Origin: Niabella ginsenosidivorans
GTDB lineage: Bacteria > Bacteroidota > Bacteroidia > Chitinophagales > Chitinophagaceae
Assembly (NCBI RefSeq): GCF_001654455.1
Contig: NZ_CP015772.1
Coordinates: 4,464,001 to 4,528,000 of the forward strand
Length of the DNA stretch: 64,000 bases
Reading direction: 5' to 3'
Part shown: positions 36,941 to 44,779 of the stretch, in pieces
Layout: each line of letters opens with the position of its first letter
Numbering within the stretch: the first letter of the stretch is position 1
Position numbers and translations under genes: made by a program
Notes under the pieces: model-generated
Told to the model about the DNA's origin: nothing
Database searches by the model: none
What the model saw: only the letters and a program-made list of their open reading frames with translations

Positions 36941-38617
36941 ATGAGCGGTAAAAATAATTTATCAGGAACAGAAAAAATTAAATTGGCCAGCCAGGGCCTG
37001 CGGGGCACTTTAAAGGAAAGCCTTAAAGATGACTATACAGGAGCCATCAGGGAAGACGATCAGGCACTGGTCAAATTCCATGGCATGTACATGCAGGACG
37101 ACAGGGATCGCCGTGAGGAACGGAGCCGCAAAAAGCTGGAACCTCTTTATTCCTTTATGATCCGTTTACGTTTACCCGGTGGTCTTATGACGCCGGAGCA
37201 GTGGATAGGGCTATACCACATTGCAGGAAAGTATTCCACCGGCACTATAAAAATCACCACAAGGCAAACCATTCAGCTGCATGGCATTCTGAAATCGCAT
37301 ACCAAACCCACCATCAGTGCATTTAACACCCTGCACCTGGATTCCATTGCCGCCTGCGGCGATGTGAACAGGAATGTCACCTGCGCATCGCATCCAAAAG
37401 AATCTCCGTTACATGAAGAGATCTATCAGTTTGCCCGGGAAATCAGTGCTTATCATCTTCCCAAAACCCGCGGCTATTATGAAATATGGATGGATGCAGA
37501 GAAATTAGCAGAAACTACGGAAGAAGATCCGTTATACCAGGATCGCTACCTGCCCAGGAAATTCAAGATCGGTATTGCCATTCCTCCCAATAATGATATA
37601 GATGTATTTATCAACGATCTGGGACTGATTGCTATTATAGAGGACGGTATCCTGAAAGGGTACAACTTTGCTGCCGGAGGCGGGCTTGGTTCAACACACG
37701 GCAATCCGGCCACTTACGCACGCCTGGGGAGTATGCTGGGTTATGTGCCCAGGGAAAAGGCTTTAAAAGCCATTTATGAAGTGATAACAGTGCAACGCGA
37801 CTTTGGAAACAGAAGCGACCGCAAACAGGCCCGTTTAAAATATACGATCGACAAAATGGGCGTTGATCAATACCGGGAAGAAGTGGAAAAACGCTGCGGC
37901 TTTCAGTTTGAGCCGGCCCGCCCCTATACATTTACCAGTCGCAAGGACGCCTATGGCTGGTCGCAAAACCATGAAGGAAAATGGTACTATACTCTGTTCG
38001 TTGAAAACGGGCGCGTGCTGGATGAAAAAGGATATCCTTTAAAAACCGGTTTATTAAAAGTAGCCGAAACCGGCAAGGCAAATTTCAGGTTCACCTGTAA
38101 CCAGAATCTGATCCTCAGCGATATTGCGGATGAAGATAAAGCAGCAATAACGGATATTTTAACAGCGCACGGCATTATACAAAGCACCAGCGGGGCCAGC
38201 GCCATCCGCAAAAATGCAATGGCCTGTGTAGCTTTGAATACCTGCGGTCTTGCCCTGGCTGAAGCGCAGCGTTATTTGCCTACTCTTATCACAAAGCTGG
38301 AACCCGTTTTACAGAAGCACCAGCTGCAGGATGAAGATATTATTGTACGAATGACAGGCTGCCCTAACGGCTGCGGACGTTCGCCCAATGCTGAGATCGG
38401 GTTTGTAGGTACCGCTTTGGGCAAATACAATCTGCACCTGGGCGGCGACCGTTTAGGCAGCAGGCTGAACACAAAATATAAGGAAAGCCTCGATGAAAGG
38501 CAGATCATTGATACGCTGGATGAGCTCTTTGGCATTTATGTAAAAGAAAGGATGCCGGAAGAAACCTTTGGCGACTTTTCACAACGAAAATGGATCGACC
38601 CAACCCCAAACCTATAA
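36941..38617 (+). CDS. cysI: Sulfite reductase hemoprotein (CysI)
   Basis: The 558-residue siroheme/[4Fe-4S] enzyme reduces sulfite to sulfide with six electrons. The cluster cysteines are C429-x5-C435 (ACVALNTCGLA) and C474-x3-C478 (TGCPNGCGRS). Siroheme-contacting regions are TTRQTIQLHG and the Arg/Lys set around ACGDVNRNVTC. Length and order match NADPH-sulfite reductase beta subunits. The stop lies within the first arm of a hairpin (38608-38640). Confidence 0.96.
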   Translation: MSGKNNLSGTEKIKLASQGLRGTLKESLKDDYTGAIREDDQALVKFHGMYMQDDRDRREERSRKKLEPLYSFMIRLRLPGGLMTPEQWIGLYHIAGKYSTGTIKITTRQTIQLHGILKSHTKPTISAFNTLHLDSIAACGDVNRNVTCASHPKESPLHEEIYQFAREISAYHLPKTRGYYEIWMDAEKLAETTEEDPLYQDRYLPRKFKIGIAIPPNNDIDVFINDLGLIAIIEDGILKGYNFAAGGGLGSTHGNPATYARLGSMLGYVPREKALKAIYEVITVQRDFGNRSDRKQARLKYTIDKMGVDQYREEVEKRCGFQFEPARPYTFTSRKDAYGWSQNHEGKWYYTLFVENGRVLDEKGYPLKTGLLKVAETGKANFRFTCNQNLILSDIADEDKAAITDILTAHGIIQSTSGASAIRKNAMACVALNTCGLALAEAQRYLPTLITKLEPVLQKHQLQDEDIIVRMTGCPNGCGRSPNAEIGFVGTALGKYNLHLGGDRLGSRLNTKYKESLDERQIIDTLDELFGIYVKERMPEETFGDFSQRKWIDPTPNL

Positions 38618-38640
38618 GATTTATAAAACCTTATAGGTTT
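38608..38640. repeat. Intergenic hairpin between cysI and cysE
   Basis: AAACCTATAAG (38608-38618) and CTTATAGGTTT (38630-38640) form a perfect 11-bp stem with an 11-base loop, covering the cysI stop codon. No T tract follows. Confidence 0.7.
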
Positions 38641-38658
38641 GTTCAAAAACAGAAAACA

Positions 38659-39504
38659 ATGACCGAAAAAGATTTTTTGAGCCTGCTCCAGAAACACAAT
38701 AAAAAGCACACAGGAAATATTCCTGATAAAGCTTTAAGCCACCAGTTCATCGACGACATTTTCGGGTTCCTTTTTGTGCCCAAAACAGGCGTTAACCAAA
38801 AGGAAAGTGATCTCGAAAAAGGATGGTATTCCTTAAAAAGTCATTTAACCACTCTTATTTACGATGTGGTGAACGACGGTGCAAAAGCGCAAAACCTGTC
38901 TGATAAATTCTTCAAGGAATTGCCCGGCATCTATGATACATTGCAAAAGGATGCTTCTTTTTTTATAGCCAATGATCCGGCTGCCTTAAATAAAGAAGAA
39001 GTGCTGCATGCATACCCCGGCTTTTATACAATTGCTGTTTACCGAATTTCCAATGAGCTGTGGAAGCTGGGCATACGCGTGCTGCCCCGCATCTTTACAG
39101 AATATGCGCATAGCAAAACCGGGATTGATATTCATCCCGGTGCCACCATTGGCGCTTCCTTTTTTATTGATCATGGTACAGGAGTTGTGATCGGCGAAAC
39201 AGCAGTGATCGGCGAAAAAGTAAAGATCTATCAGGGGGTGACCATTGGCGCATTAAATTCCGCCAAATCAAGAAAAGACCAGCAAAGACATCCGACCATT
39301 GAAGACAATGTGGTTATCTATTCCGGGGCCACCATTTTAGGAGGCGATACCATTATTGGAAAAGACAGTATTATTGGCGGCAATGCCTGGATCACCTTCA
39401 GCGTACCGCCGGCTTCGCTGGTTTATCACAAAAGCGAAGTGATTGCCAAACAGCATTTTTCTTATAAGGATTCAGTAGAGCAAATACTGGAAAAGAAAAA
39501 ATAA
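38659..39504 (+). CDS. cysE: Serine O-acetyltransferase (CysE type)
   Basis: The 281-residue enzyme acetylates serine to give O-acetylserine, the carbon skeleton for cysteine. It has an N-terminal helical domain and a C-terminal left-handed beta-helix with hexapeptide repeats (GIDIHPGATIGASFFIDHGTG, VIGETAVIGEKVKIYQGVTIG). Catalytic His and Asp of the family appear in IHPG and DHGTG. I start it at 38659, because the longer frame runs back through the hairpin into cysI. No O-acetylserine sulfhydrylase (cysK) is found in this window. Confidence 0.93.
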   Translation: MTEKDFLSLLQKHNKKHTGNIPDKALSHQFIDDIFGFLFVPKTGVNQKESDLEKGWYSLKSHLTTLIYDVVNDGAKAQNLSDKFFKELPGIYDTLQKDASFFIANDPAALNKEEVLHAYPGFYTIAVYRISNELWKLGIRVLPRIFTEYAHSKTGIDIHPGATIGASFFIDHGTGVVIGETAVIGEKVKIYQGVTIGALNSAKSRKDQQRHPTIEDNVVIYSGATILGGDTIIGKDSIIGGNAWITFSVPPASLVYHKSEVIAKQHFSYKDSVEQILEKKK

Positions 39505-39524
39505 ATACCCAGAATTCCCCCTGC

Positions 39525-41099
39525 ATGAAAGAGCAACAAGCTATAGCCGGCACCAATGCTTCAAAAGATGTGAACCCGTTGTTTCCCGTTTTTCTGAAGC
39601 TGGAACAATTACGGCTATTGATCATCGGTGGCGGAAAAGTAGCCCTGGAAAAGCTGGAAGCTGTTTTGGGCAATGCACCGGGAACCTCCGTTACGCTTGT
39701 GGCAAAAGAAGTGGCACAGGACATTAAAACACTGGCATCAGCATACGCCGGCCTCCATATTGAAGAAAGAGGCTATGTTGCTGATGATATCCGTAACGCT
39801 GATCTGGTCATTGCAGCCGTGAACAATATAGCAACGGCCCAGGAAATAAGAGCCGTTGCTCTAAAAGAAAAAAAGCTGATCAATGTAGCGGATAAACCGG
39901 AATTATGCGATTTTTATCTGGGATCGATCGTAAAAAAAGGGCATCTGAAAATTGCCATTTCTACCAACGGTAAATCACCCACCATAGCAAAGCGCCTGCG
40001 CGAAACACTCAGCGCATCCATACCGGAAGAAATGGATGACCTGCTGAATAATATGCAGCACATCCGCAACCAGCTAACGGGAAGCTTTGACCAAAAAGTA
40101 AAAGTGCTGAACCAGATCACCAAAGAACTCGCGGTAAAAAGTGCTGACAGCAATGCTGCATTGCATCTGCAAACCCGGCCGGAAAATGAAATGATGGAAA
40201 GCTCCGTTTTAGTAGCCAGTGCAACAAGACGTAGCAAGCCTTACTTAATAGGCATTGGATTGTTCCTTATCATTGCCTTTGCCATATATATTATTTATGC
40301 TTTCGGGCTATCAGGAGATATTCTTCATTTCCTGAACAAAGATCATCACCTGTTCTACTGGATGCTGCTGATAGGCTTTCTGGCAGAGATCGTAGCAGGA
40401 TCTATGGGAATGGGCTATGGTGTTATCTGCACCTCAATACTGCTGATGCTGAACGTGGCGCCTGCCGTGGTAAGTGCCAGTATCCATTCAGCAGAGTCCT
40501 TTACTACTGCTGCAGGAAGCATCAGTCATTTCAAATTAGGGAACGTTAATAAAAAGCTCACAAAAGCACTGGCCATCCCGGCCATTATTGGTGCCATTAT
40601 CGGTGCTATCTCTCTTTCTTATCTTGGAGAAAAGGATGCCAAACTGCTGAAACCTTTTATTGGTGCTTACACCTTATACCTGGGAGTACGCATATTAATG
40701 AACGTCTTTAAGAAAAAGAACGTAAAGATCAAACCAAAATCCACCCGGTTAACCCCGTTAGGGCTTATTGGCGGCTTTATTGATTCCTTTGGCGGCGGGG
40801 GCTGGGGACCGTTGGTTACCGGTACACTGATTAAGAACGGGCGCACTCCCCGTTATGTGATCGGAAGCTCTACTGTTGCCAAATTCATTCTTACCCTTAC
40901 AAGCGCTATTACTTTTGTATTTACCCTGGGCGTTCAGCACTGGAATATTGTATTGGGACTGCTGATAGGCGGGATTGTTACAGCGCCTTTTTCGGCCATG
41001 CTTACCTCTAAATTACCGGCAAAAAAGATGTTTGTAGTAGTAGGAGCGCTGGTCATTATTATGAGCCTTGTTACCATTTACAAAGCACTGTTTTTATAA
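39525..41099 (+). CDS. Siroheme-synthase domain fused to TauE/SafE permease
   Basis: The 524-residue fusion has at its N-terminus (about 17-200) a CysG-N/Met8-like domain: LLIIGGGKVALEKLE is the NAD loop and INVADKPELCDFYLGS carries the Asp (D123) used for dehydrogenation and iron chelation. From about 238 to the end there are eight or so helices of a TauE/SafE (DUF81) permease, including GSMGMGYGVICTSILLMLN and GGFIDSFGGGGWGPLVTG. The first part should oxidise precorrin-2 and insert iron to give siroheme; the second should move sulfite, sulfate or an organosulfonate across the inner membrane. No other sulfate importer is in the island, so this may be the entry route; direction is not shown by sequence. 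Confidence 0.93.
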   Translation: MKEQQAIAGTNASKDVNPLFPVFLKLEQLRLLIIGGGKVALEKLEAVLGNAPGTSVTLVAKEVAQDIKTLASAYAGLHIEERGYVADDIRNADLVIAAVNNIATAQEIRAVALKEKKLINVADKPELCDFYLGSIVKKGHLKIAISTNGKSPTIAKRLRETLSASIPEEMDDLLNNMQHIRNQLTGSFDQKVKVLNQITKELAVKSADSNAALHLQTRPENEMMESSVLVASATRRSKPYLIGIGLFLIIAFAIYIIYAFGLSGDILHFLNKDHHLFYWMLLIGFLAEIVAGSMGMGYGVICTSILLMLNVAPAVVSASIHSAESFTTAAGSISHFKLGNVNKKLTKALAIPAIIGAIIGAISLSYLGEKDAKLLKPFIGAYTLYLGVRILMNVFKKKNVKIKPKSTRLTPLGLIGGFIDSFGGGGWGPLVTGTLIKNGRTPRYVIGSSTVAKFILTLTSAITFVFTLGVQHWNIVLGLLIGGIVTAPFSAMLTSKLPAKKMFVVVGALVIIMSLVTIYKALFL

Positions 41100-41493
41100 C
41101 ATACTCCGGCAAATTTCCTGACATACCTGTTATAGGACGCCTGTTTTAAGCGCTTTAATGAGAATGGGAAAGTTGCAACGAATCAGACACAGAATAATTG
41201 GTAAAAGAATCAATAGTACCTCAAAATGGGCACTTTGATGAAAAAAAAGTAATCTGCAACCAGCAAATCTTCCTGAAACGAATATCTGCCTGTATTTTAT
41301 ATTATCGGGAAAATCCCGGATAAACAGGAATCCTTTAACTAAAAAAAAACACCCTCTTCCGCATTTTACGCGTTCCAAAGTTTCGCGGAACTGCGGGAAA
41401 CCCAGAGCAATAACGGCAGCTGTTGCCGGGTTGAATCAACGTATACCTTCCCCCTTTATTGAAACACGGTCTGACGGCTATTACACAGGCAAC
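41100..41493. other. Spacer without a gene
   Basis: It is AT-rich apart from a TTCGCGGAACTGCGGGAAAC unit near 41382, which resembles CTGCGGGAAAC at 501-511. I see no promoter or structured RNA here. Confidence 0.5.
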
Positions 41494-41685
41494 TCACTCC
41501 TTCTGCTCCTCTTCATTCTCTTTATGCCCTTTTTCAGCGCCCTTTTCTTCAATAATTTCCTTTCCTCTCTGAAGCAGGGAGGAAACAGGCCCTTCCATTG
41601 TATCCTGGGGATCAGTAGTCTTTGGATCCGGCTCCGGTTGCGTTGGCTCCTTATCTTGTTTTTGTTGTTCTTTATCCGTTATCAT
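41494..41685 (-). CDS. Small acidic, probably disordered protein
   Basis: The 63-residue protein is made almost only of charged and polar residues: DKEQQKQDKEPTQPEPDPK, then TTDPQDTMEGPVSSLLQRG and a Glu/Lys-rich tail. It should be disordered. The + strand frame over it is very hydrophobic, as expected of an antisense shadow. Function unknown. The central TDPQDTMEGPVSS looks like a conserved short segment, which supports a real gene. Confidence 0.55.
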   Translation of the reverse strand: MITDKEQQKQDKEPTQPEPDPKTTDPQDTMEGPVSSLLQRGKEIIEEKGAEKGHKENEEEQKE

Positions 41686-41817
41686 AATCTGTTATTTATT
41701 AATTAATGGGGTCTGTTTTTAACTTAACAAGAATTATGCCCTTACTTAACCGAAAAACTAAAGGTTTCGTAATATGCAGAATCCCTGCATTGCTGAATAC
41801 AGGTAATTGCTTTTAAA

Positions 41818-41850
41818 TTTATTATTCTACTTTTTTGGTAGACTAATAAA
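41818..41850. promoter_or_regulatory. Candidate Rrf2 operator, site C
   Basis: TTTATTATTCTAC (41818-41830) and GTAGACTAATAAA (41838-41850) are complementary at 12 of 13 positions around a 7-base centre. It overlaps the -33 box of the promoter for the leader and receptor. A further half-site, GTAGACTAA, lies at 42015-42023, just before the receptor ATG. Binding at site C would block RNA polymerase. Confidence 0.65.
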
Positions 41851-41864
41851 TTATACTATTTTTG
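41834..41864 (+). promoter_or_regulatory. Promoter of the leader peptide and receptor
   Basis: TTTG (41834-41837) and TATTTTTG (41857-41864) match both Bacteroidota boxes exactly, with a 19-base spacer. The predicted start near 41871 is 12 bases before the ATG of the leader frame, the short 5' end usual in this phylum. Confidence 0.7.
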
Positions 41865-41882
41865 CCGACTGAAAATATTCTT

Positions 41883-41975
41883 ATGCGTATTGATCGATCT
41901 CTGCATGTACCCGTTAAAGCAAACGGTATTAATCCCGAAATTGAATTCCGATGTTGCTGCTTTTCTTACCTGTAA
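41883..41975 (+). CDS. Candidate cysteine-sensing leader peptide
   Basis: A frame of 30 codons and a stop starts MRIDRSLHVPVKANGINPE and ends FRCCCFSYL. The three successive cysteine codons (TGT TGC TGC, 41952-41960) lie close to the stop. Its ATG is the first start codon after a strong promoter whose -33 box is covered by a sulfur-regulon dyad. The TonB receptor starts 64 bases after its stop. Cysteine is otherwise rare, so a run of three points to a translational sensor of cysteinyl-tRNA, as known for leader peptides of amino acid operons and for polycysteine upstream frames in mycobacterial sulfur genes. It is too short for usual gene finding. It could also be a functional microprotein. 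Confidence 0.6.
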   Translation: MRIDRSLHVPVKANGINPEIEFRCCCFSYL

Positions 41976-41992
41976 AAACAGTGTATTTTTTT
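41970..41992 (+). terminator. Possible attenuator at the leader end
   Basis: CTGT (41970-41973) and ACAG (41978-41981) can form a 4-bp stem over the leader stop codon, followed by TGTA and seven T (41986-41992). The stem is too short for a strong terminator, but a ribosome stalled at the Cys codons would cover it. Function is inference. Confidence 0.25.
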
Positions 41993-42039
41993 AAACATAT
42001 TCTCTATAAAATTAGTAGACTAAAAACCAGATAGATATA

Positions 42040-44613
42040 ATGAGACTTCAAATCGCCTCTTATAGGCTTATTCTTACAGGTACTGTATGGCTGCTTTCCC
42101 ACTCCTTAAGAGCGCAGCTGGCAGGACGTGTTATTAACGAGCAAAATGAAGGGATCCCCAATGCCAGTATTCAGGTAAAAGGAAAGGATATCGGAACTAC
42201 TGCTGACGATGCCGGCATCTTTACACTGGATAATATACCTAAAATACCCTTTACCATAACAGTAACCTCTGTTAATTATGACCCCAGGAATATTGTTGTA
42301 CGAACTACCCATGATTCACTGATCGTAAAGCTTTCAGTAACCTATCACCTGGATACGATTGTGGTTACCTCCCGCCGGCGGAACGAGCTGCTCCAGGAAG
42401 TGCCCATTGCTGTTTCCGTGATCGGCGGTGCTAAAATTGCTGAAGCAGGCGCCTTTAATGTAAACCGCATTAAGGAACTGGTGCCCTCTCTCCAATTATA
42501 TACTTCCAACCCCAGGAACACCGGTGTGAATATACGAGGCCTCGGTTCTCCCTTTGGGCTTACGAACGACGGGCTGGACCCCGGTGTGGGTTATTATATT
42601 GATGGCGTTTATTATGCCCGGCCCGCTGCGGCTGTTCTGGACTTTATTGATGTAGACCATATAGAAGTGCTCCGGGGGCCGCAGGGAACATTGTTCGGGA
42701 AGAACACAACTGCAGGTGCCATTAATATCATCTCCAGGAAACCCAGCTTTCATCCAGGAGGAACCATAGAAGCCAGCTTTGGTAATTACGGCTATATACA
42801 GGCCAAGGCCTCCATTACAGGACCGCTTTCCAAACGGATTGCAGGAAGATTGTCCTTCTCCGGTACCCAGCGGGACGGGTTAATTTATAATACCCGTACC
42901 CAGCAGCATGTAAATGATATCAATAACCTGGGGTTCCGGGCTCAGCTGCTGTACAATGTTTCAGACAACACCGCTATCACCCTGAGCGGGGATGTGTCTT
43001 CCCAGAAACCCGTTGGATATGCCCAGGTCATTGCCGGCATTGTTAAAACAGAAAGGCCCGATTACCGGCAATTTGATGCCATCATTGCCGATCTGAATTA
43101 TAAACTGCCTTCCTTAAACGCATTTGACCGGGTTATAGACCATGATACTCCGTGGAAATCGGACAATGAATTGGGCGGCGCATCGCTGAATATTGACAGC
43201 AAGATAGGTCCGGGCACATTCACTTCAACCACTGCCTGGCGGTATTGGAACTGGAATCCTTCCAATGACCGCGACTTTACAGGGCTGGAAGCGCTTTCCA
43301 AATCACAGAATCCATCTGAACATAAAAGCTTTTCACAGGAATTCCGGTACGCAGGTGATATTAACGACCGCCTCAGTGGTGTAGTAGGCCTGTTCTTTAT
43401 TGACCAGGATGTGAAAACGCATGGAACAGAAGAATCCGGCAAAGATCAGTGGCGCTTTGCACAAAGTTCTACAAGCGAGCTGTGGAAAACTCCGGGCCTG
43501 CTTGACGGGTATGGGATCAAAACCGAATCCTCTATAAAATCGTTAAGCGCAGCAGCATTCGCTAATGTAGACTGGGAGTTTGTGGACCATTTCCATTTTT
43601 TACCCGGTATTCGTCTGAACTATGATGAAAAAAGCGCTGTTTACGACCGGAAAGCCTATGGTGGCCTGCAAACAGATGATCCGGATCTGCTTGCATTAAA
43701 AAATGCTGTCTATTCAAGCCAGTTCTATGAATCCAGCGCAGCAGAGCGTAATTTTACTTATCAGCTTACCCTGGCATACAAACCTTCCAGGCGTATTAAT
43801 TCTTTTGCCACTTATTCCACCAGCTTTAAGCCCGTAGGGGTAAATGTGGCCGGTATTCCAACCGTTTCCGGGAAACCAGCTATTGACCTGGCTGTAATAC
43901 GCCCGGAATATACCAAACATGAGGAAGTAGGAATTAAGACCAACCCGACCAACGACCTTACATTAAATTTAACCTTCCATAATTCTGACATCAGGGATTA
44001 CCAGACCAACGTTCAAAGCCCGGAACTGGGAGTAAACCGCGGGTACATTGCCAATGCTGATAAAGTGAATGTTAAAGGCGTTGAATTTGACGGAAGCTTT
44101 CGTGCCAACACCCATTTTAATTTTAACGGGTCTTTTGCATATACAGATGGTAAATATGTGAAGTTTACCAATGCGCCCCTGCCTTTAGAAGAAACCGGCC
44201 ATACCGAAAATGGCGTTCAGGTCGCATTTAAAGACATCTCCGGCAGTCAATTGCCGGGCATTTCCAAATGGGCCGGTTCATTAGGAGGTGAATACAGCAC
44301 AGCAGCAGCGCTTTTTGGCAGACCCGGTCAGTTCTTTATTGCGCTTGACGGTTTCTATCGCTCTTCTTTTTCCTCAAGCCCCACTCCTTCCAGATATTTA
44401 AATATAGATGGTTACACCCTGGTTAATGGCCGGTTGGGCTTCCGGGCGCAGAAAGGACTGACCGCTTATATATGGAGCCGCAATATCCTGAACAAAGATT
44501 ATTACGAGCAACTGCTGGTAGCCGGAGGCAATTCCGGTCAGTATGCCGCTGTGCTGGGTGATCAGCGAACATATGGCATAACACTCAGCTATACCTTCAA
44601 CAGCCATAATTAG
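42040..44613 (+). CDS. TonB-dependent receptor, likely for organosulfur compounds
   Basis: The 857-residue outer-membrane transporter has a signal peptide (to about LRAQ), a carboxypeptidase-like regulatory domain (AGRVINEQNEGIPNASIQVKG, about 25-105), a plug domain (RRRNELLQEVPIAVSVIGG to FGKNTTAGAINIISRKPSF) and a 22-strand beta-barrel ending in a C-terminal aromatic/hydrophobic strand (YGITLSYTFN). The plug has GLGSPFGLTNDGLDPGVGYY and YARPAAAVLDF, features of the receptor branch that includes SftP of sulfate-ester users. With the sulfur-type operator, leader peptide and neighbourhood, I infer uptake of a sulfate ester, sulfonate or other sulfur compound. Iron-siderophore uptake is the main alternative. 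Confidence 0.9.
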   Translation: MRLQIASYRLILTGTVWLLSHSLRAQLAGRVINEQNEGIPNASIQVKGKDIGTTADDAGIFTLDNIPKIPFTITVTSVNYDPRNIVVRTTHDSLIVKLSVTYHLDTIVVTSRRRNELLQEVPIAVSVIGGAKIAEAGAFNVNRIKELVPSLQLYTSNPRNTGVNIRGLGSPFGLTNDGLDPGVGYYIDGVYYARPAAAVLDFIDVDHIEVLRGPQGTLFGKNTTAGAINIISRKPSFHPGGTIEASFGNYGYIQAKASITGPLSKRIAGRLSFSGTQRDGLIYNTRTQQHVNDINNLGFRAQLLYNVSDNTAITLSGDVSSQKPVGYAQVIAGIVKTERPDYRQFDAIIADLNYKLPSLNAFDRVIDHDTPWKSDNELGGASLNIDSKIGPGTFTSTTAWRYWNWNPSNDRDFTGLEALSKSQNPSEHKSFSQEFRYAGDINDRLSGVVGLFFIDQDVKTHGTEESGKDQWRFAQSSTSELWKTPGLLDGYGIKTESSIKSLSAAAFANVDWEFVDHFHFLPGIRLNYDEKSAVYDRKAYGGLQTDDPDLLALKNAVYSSQFYESSAAERNFTYQLTLAYKPSRRINSFATYSTSFKPVGVNVAGIPTVSGKPAIDLAVIRPEYTKHEEVGIKTNPTNDLTLNLTFHNSDIRDYQTNVQSPELGVNRGYIANADKVNVKGVEFDGSFRANTHFNFNGSFAYTDGKYVKFTNAPLPLEETGHTENGVQVAFKDISGSQLPGISKWAGSLGGEYSTAAALFGRPGQFFIALDGFYRSSFSSSPTPSRYLNIDGYTLVNGRLGFRAQKGLTAYIWSRNILNKDYYEQLLVAGGNSGQYAAVLGDQRTYGITLSYTFNSHN

Positions 44614-44663
44614 ATTGGCAACATAGACGCAGAGAGACTCATCCATACAGAGCAATCAAACAA

Positions 44664-44694
44664 GCCCCGCCGTTTTTACGGTGGGGCATTTTTT
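44664..44694 (+). terminator. Rho-independent terminator after the receptor
   Basis: GCCCCGCCG (44664-44672) pairs with CGGTGGGGC (44679-44687) with one G-U pair, 6-base loop, followed by ATTTTTT. Confidence 0.9.
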
Positions 44695-44750
44695 AACAGC
44701 CGTTTATCATTAATATTAAACCTTATGCAGTTTTCCCCATCTAATATTTG

Positions 44751-44758
44751 TATTTTTG
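44751..44758 (+). promoter_or_regulatory. -7 box of the propeller/barrel operon
   Basis: TATTTTTG matches TAnnTTTG exactly, 21 bases before the ATG at 44780. It overlaps an in-frame ATG at 44756, which argues against that start. Confidence 0.5.
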
Positions 44759-44779
44759 ACAATACTGTTTGGATCGGCA

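Noticed and set aside
41431-41706. A 91-codon hydrophobic + strand frame
   Set aside because: It is the antisense of the small acidic protein on the minus strand; Glu/Lys codons read backward give Leu/Phe.
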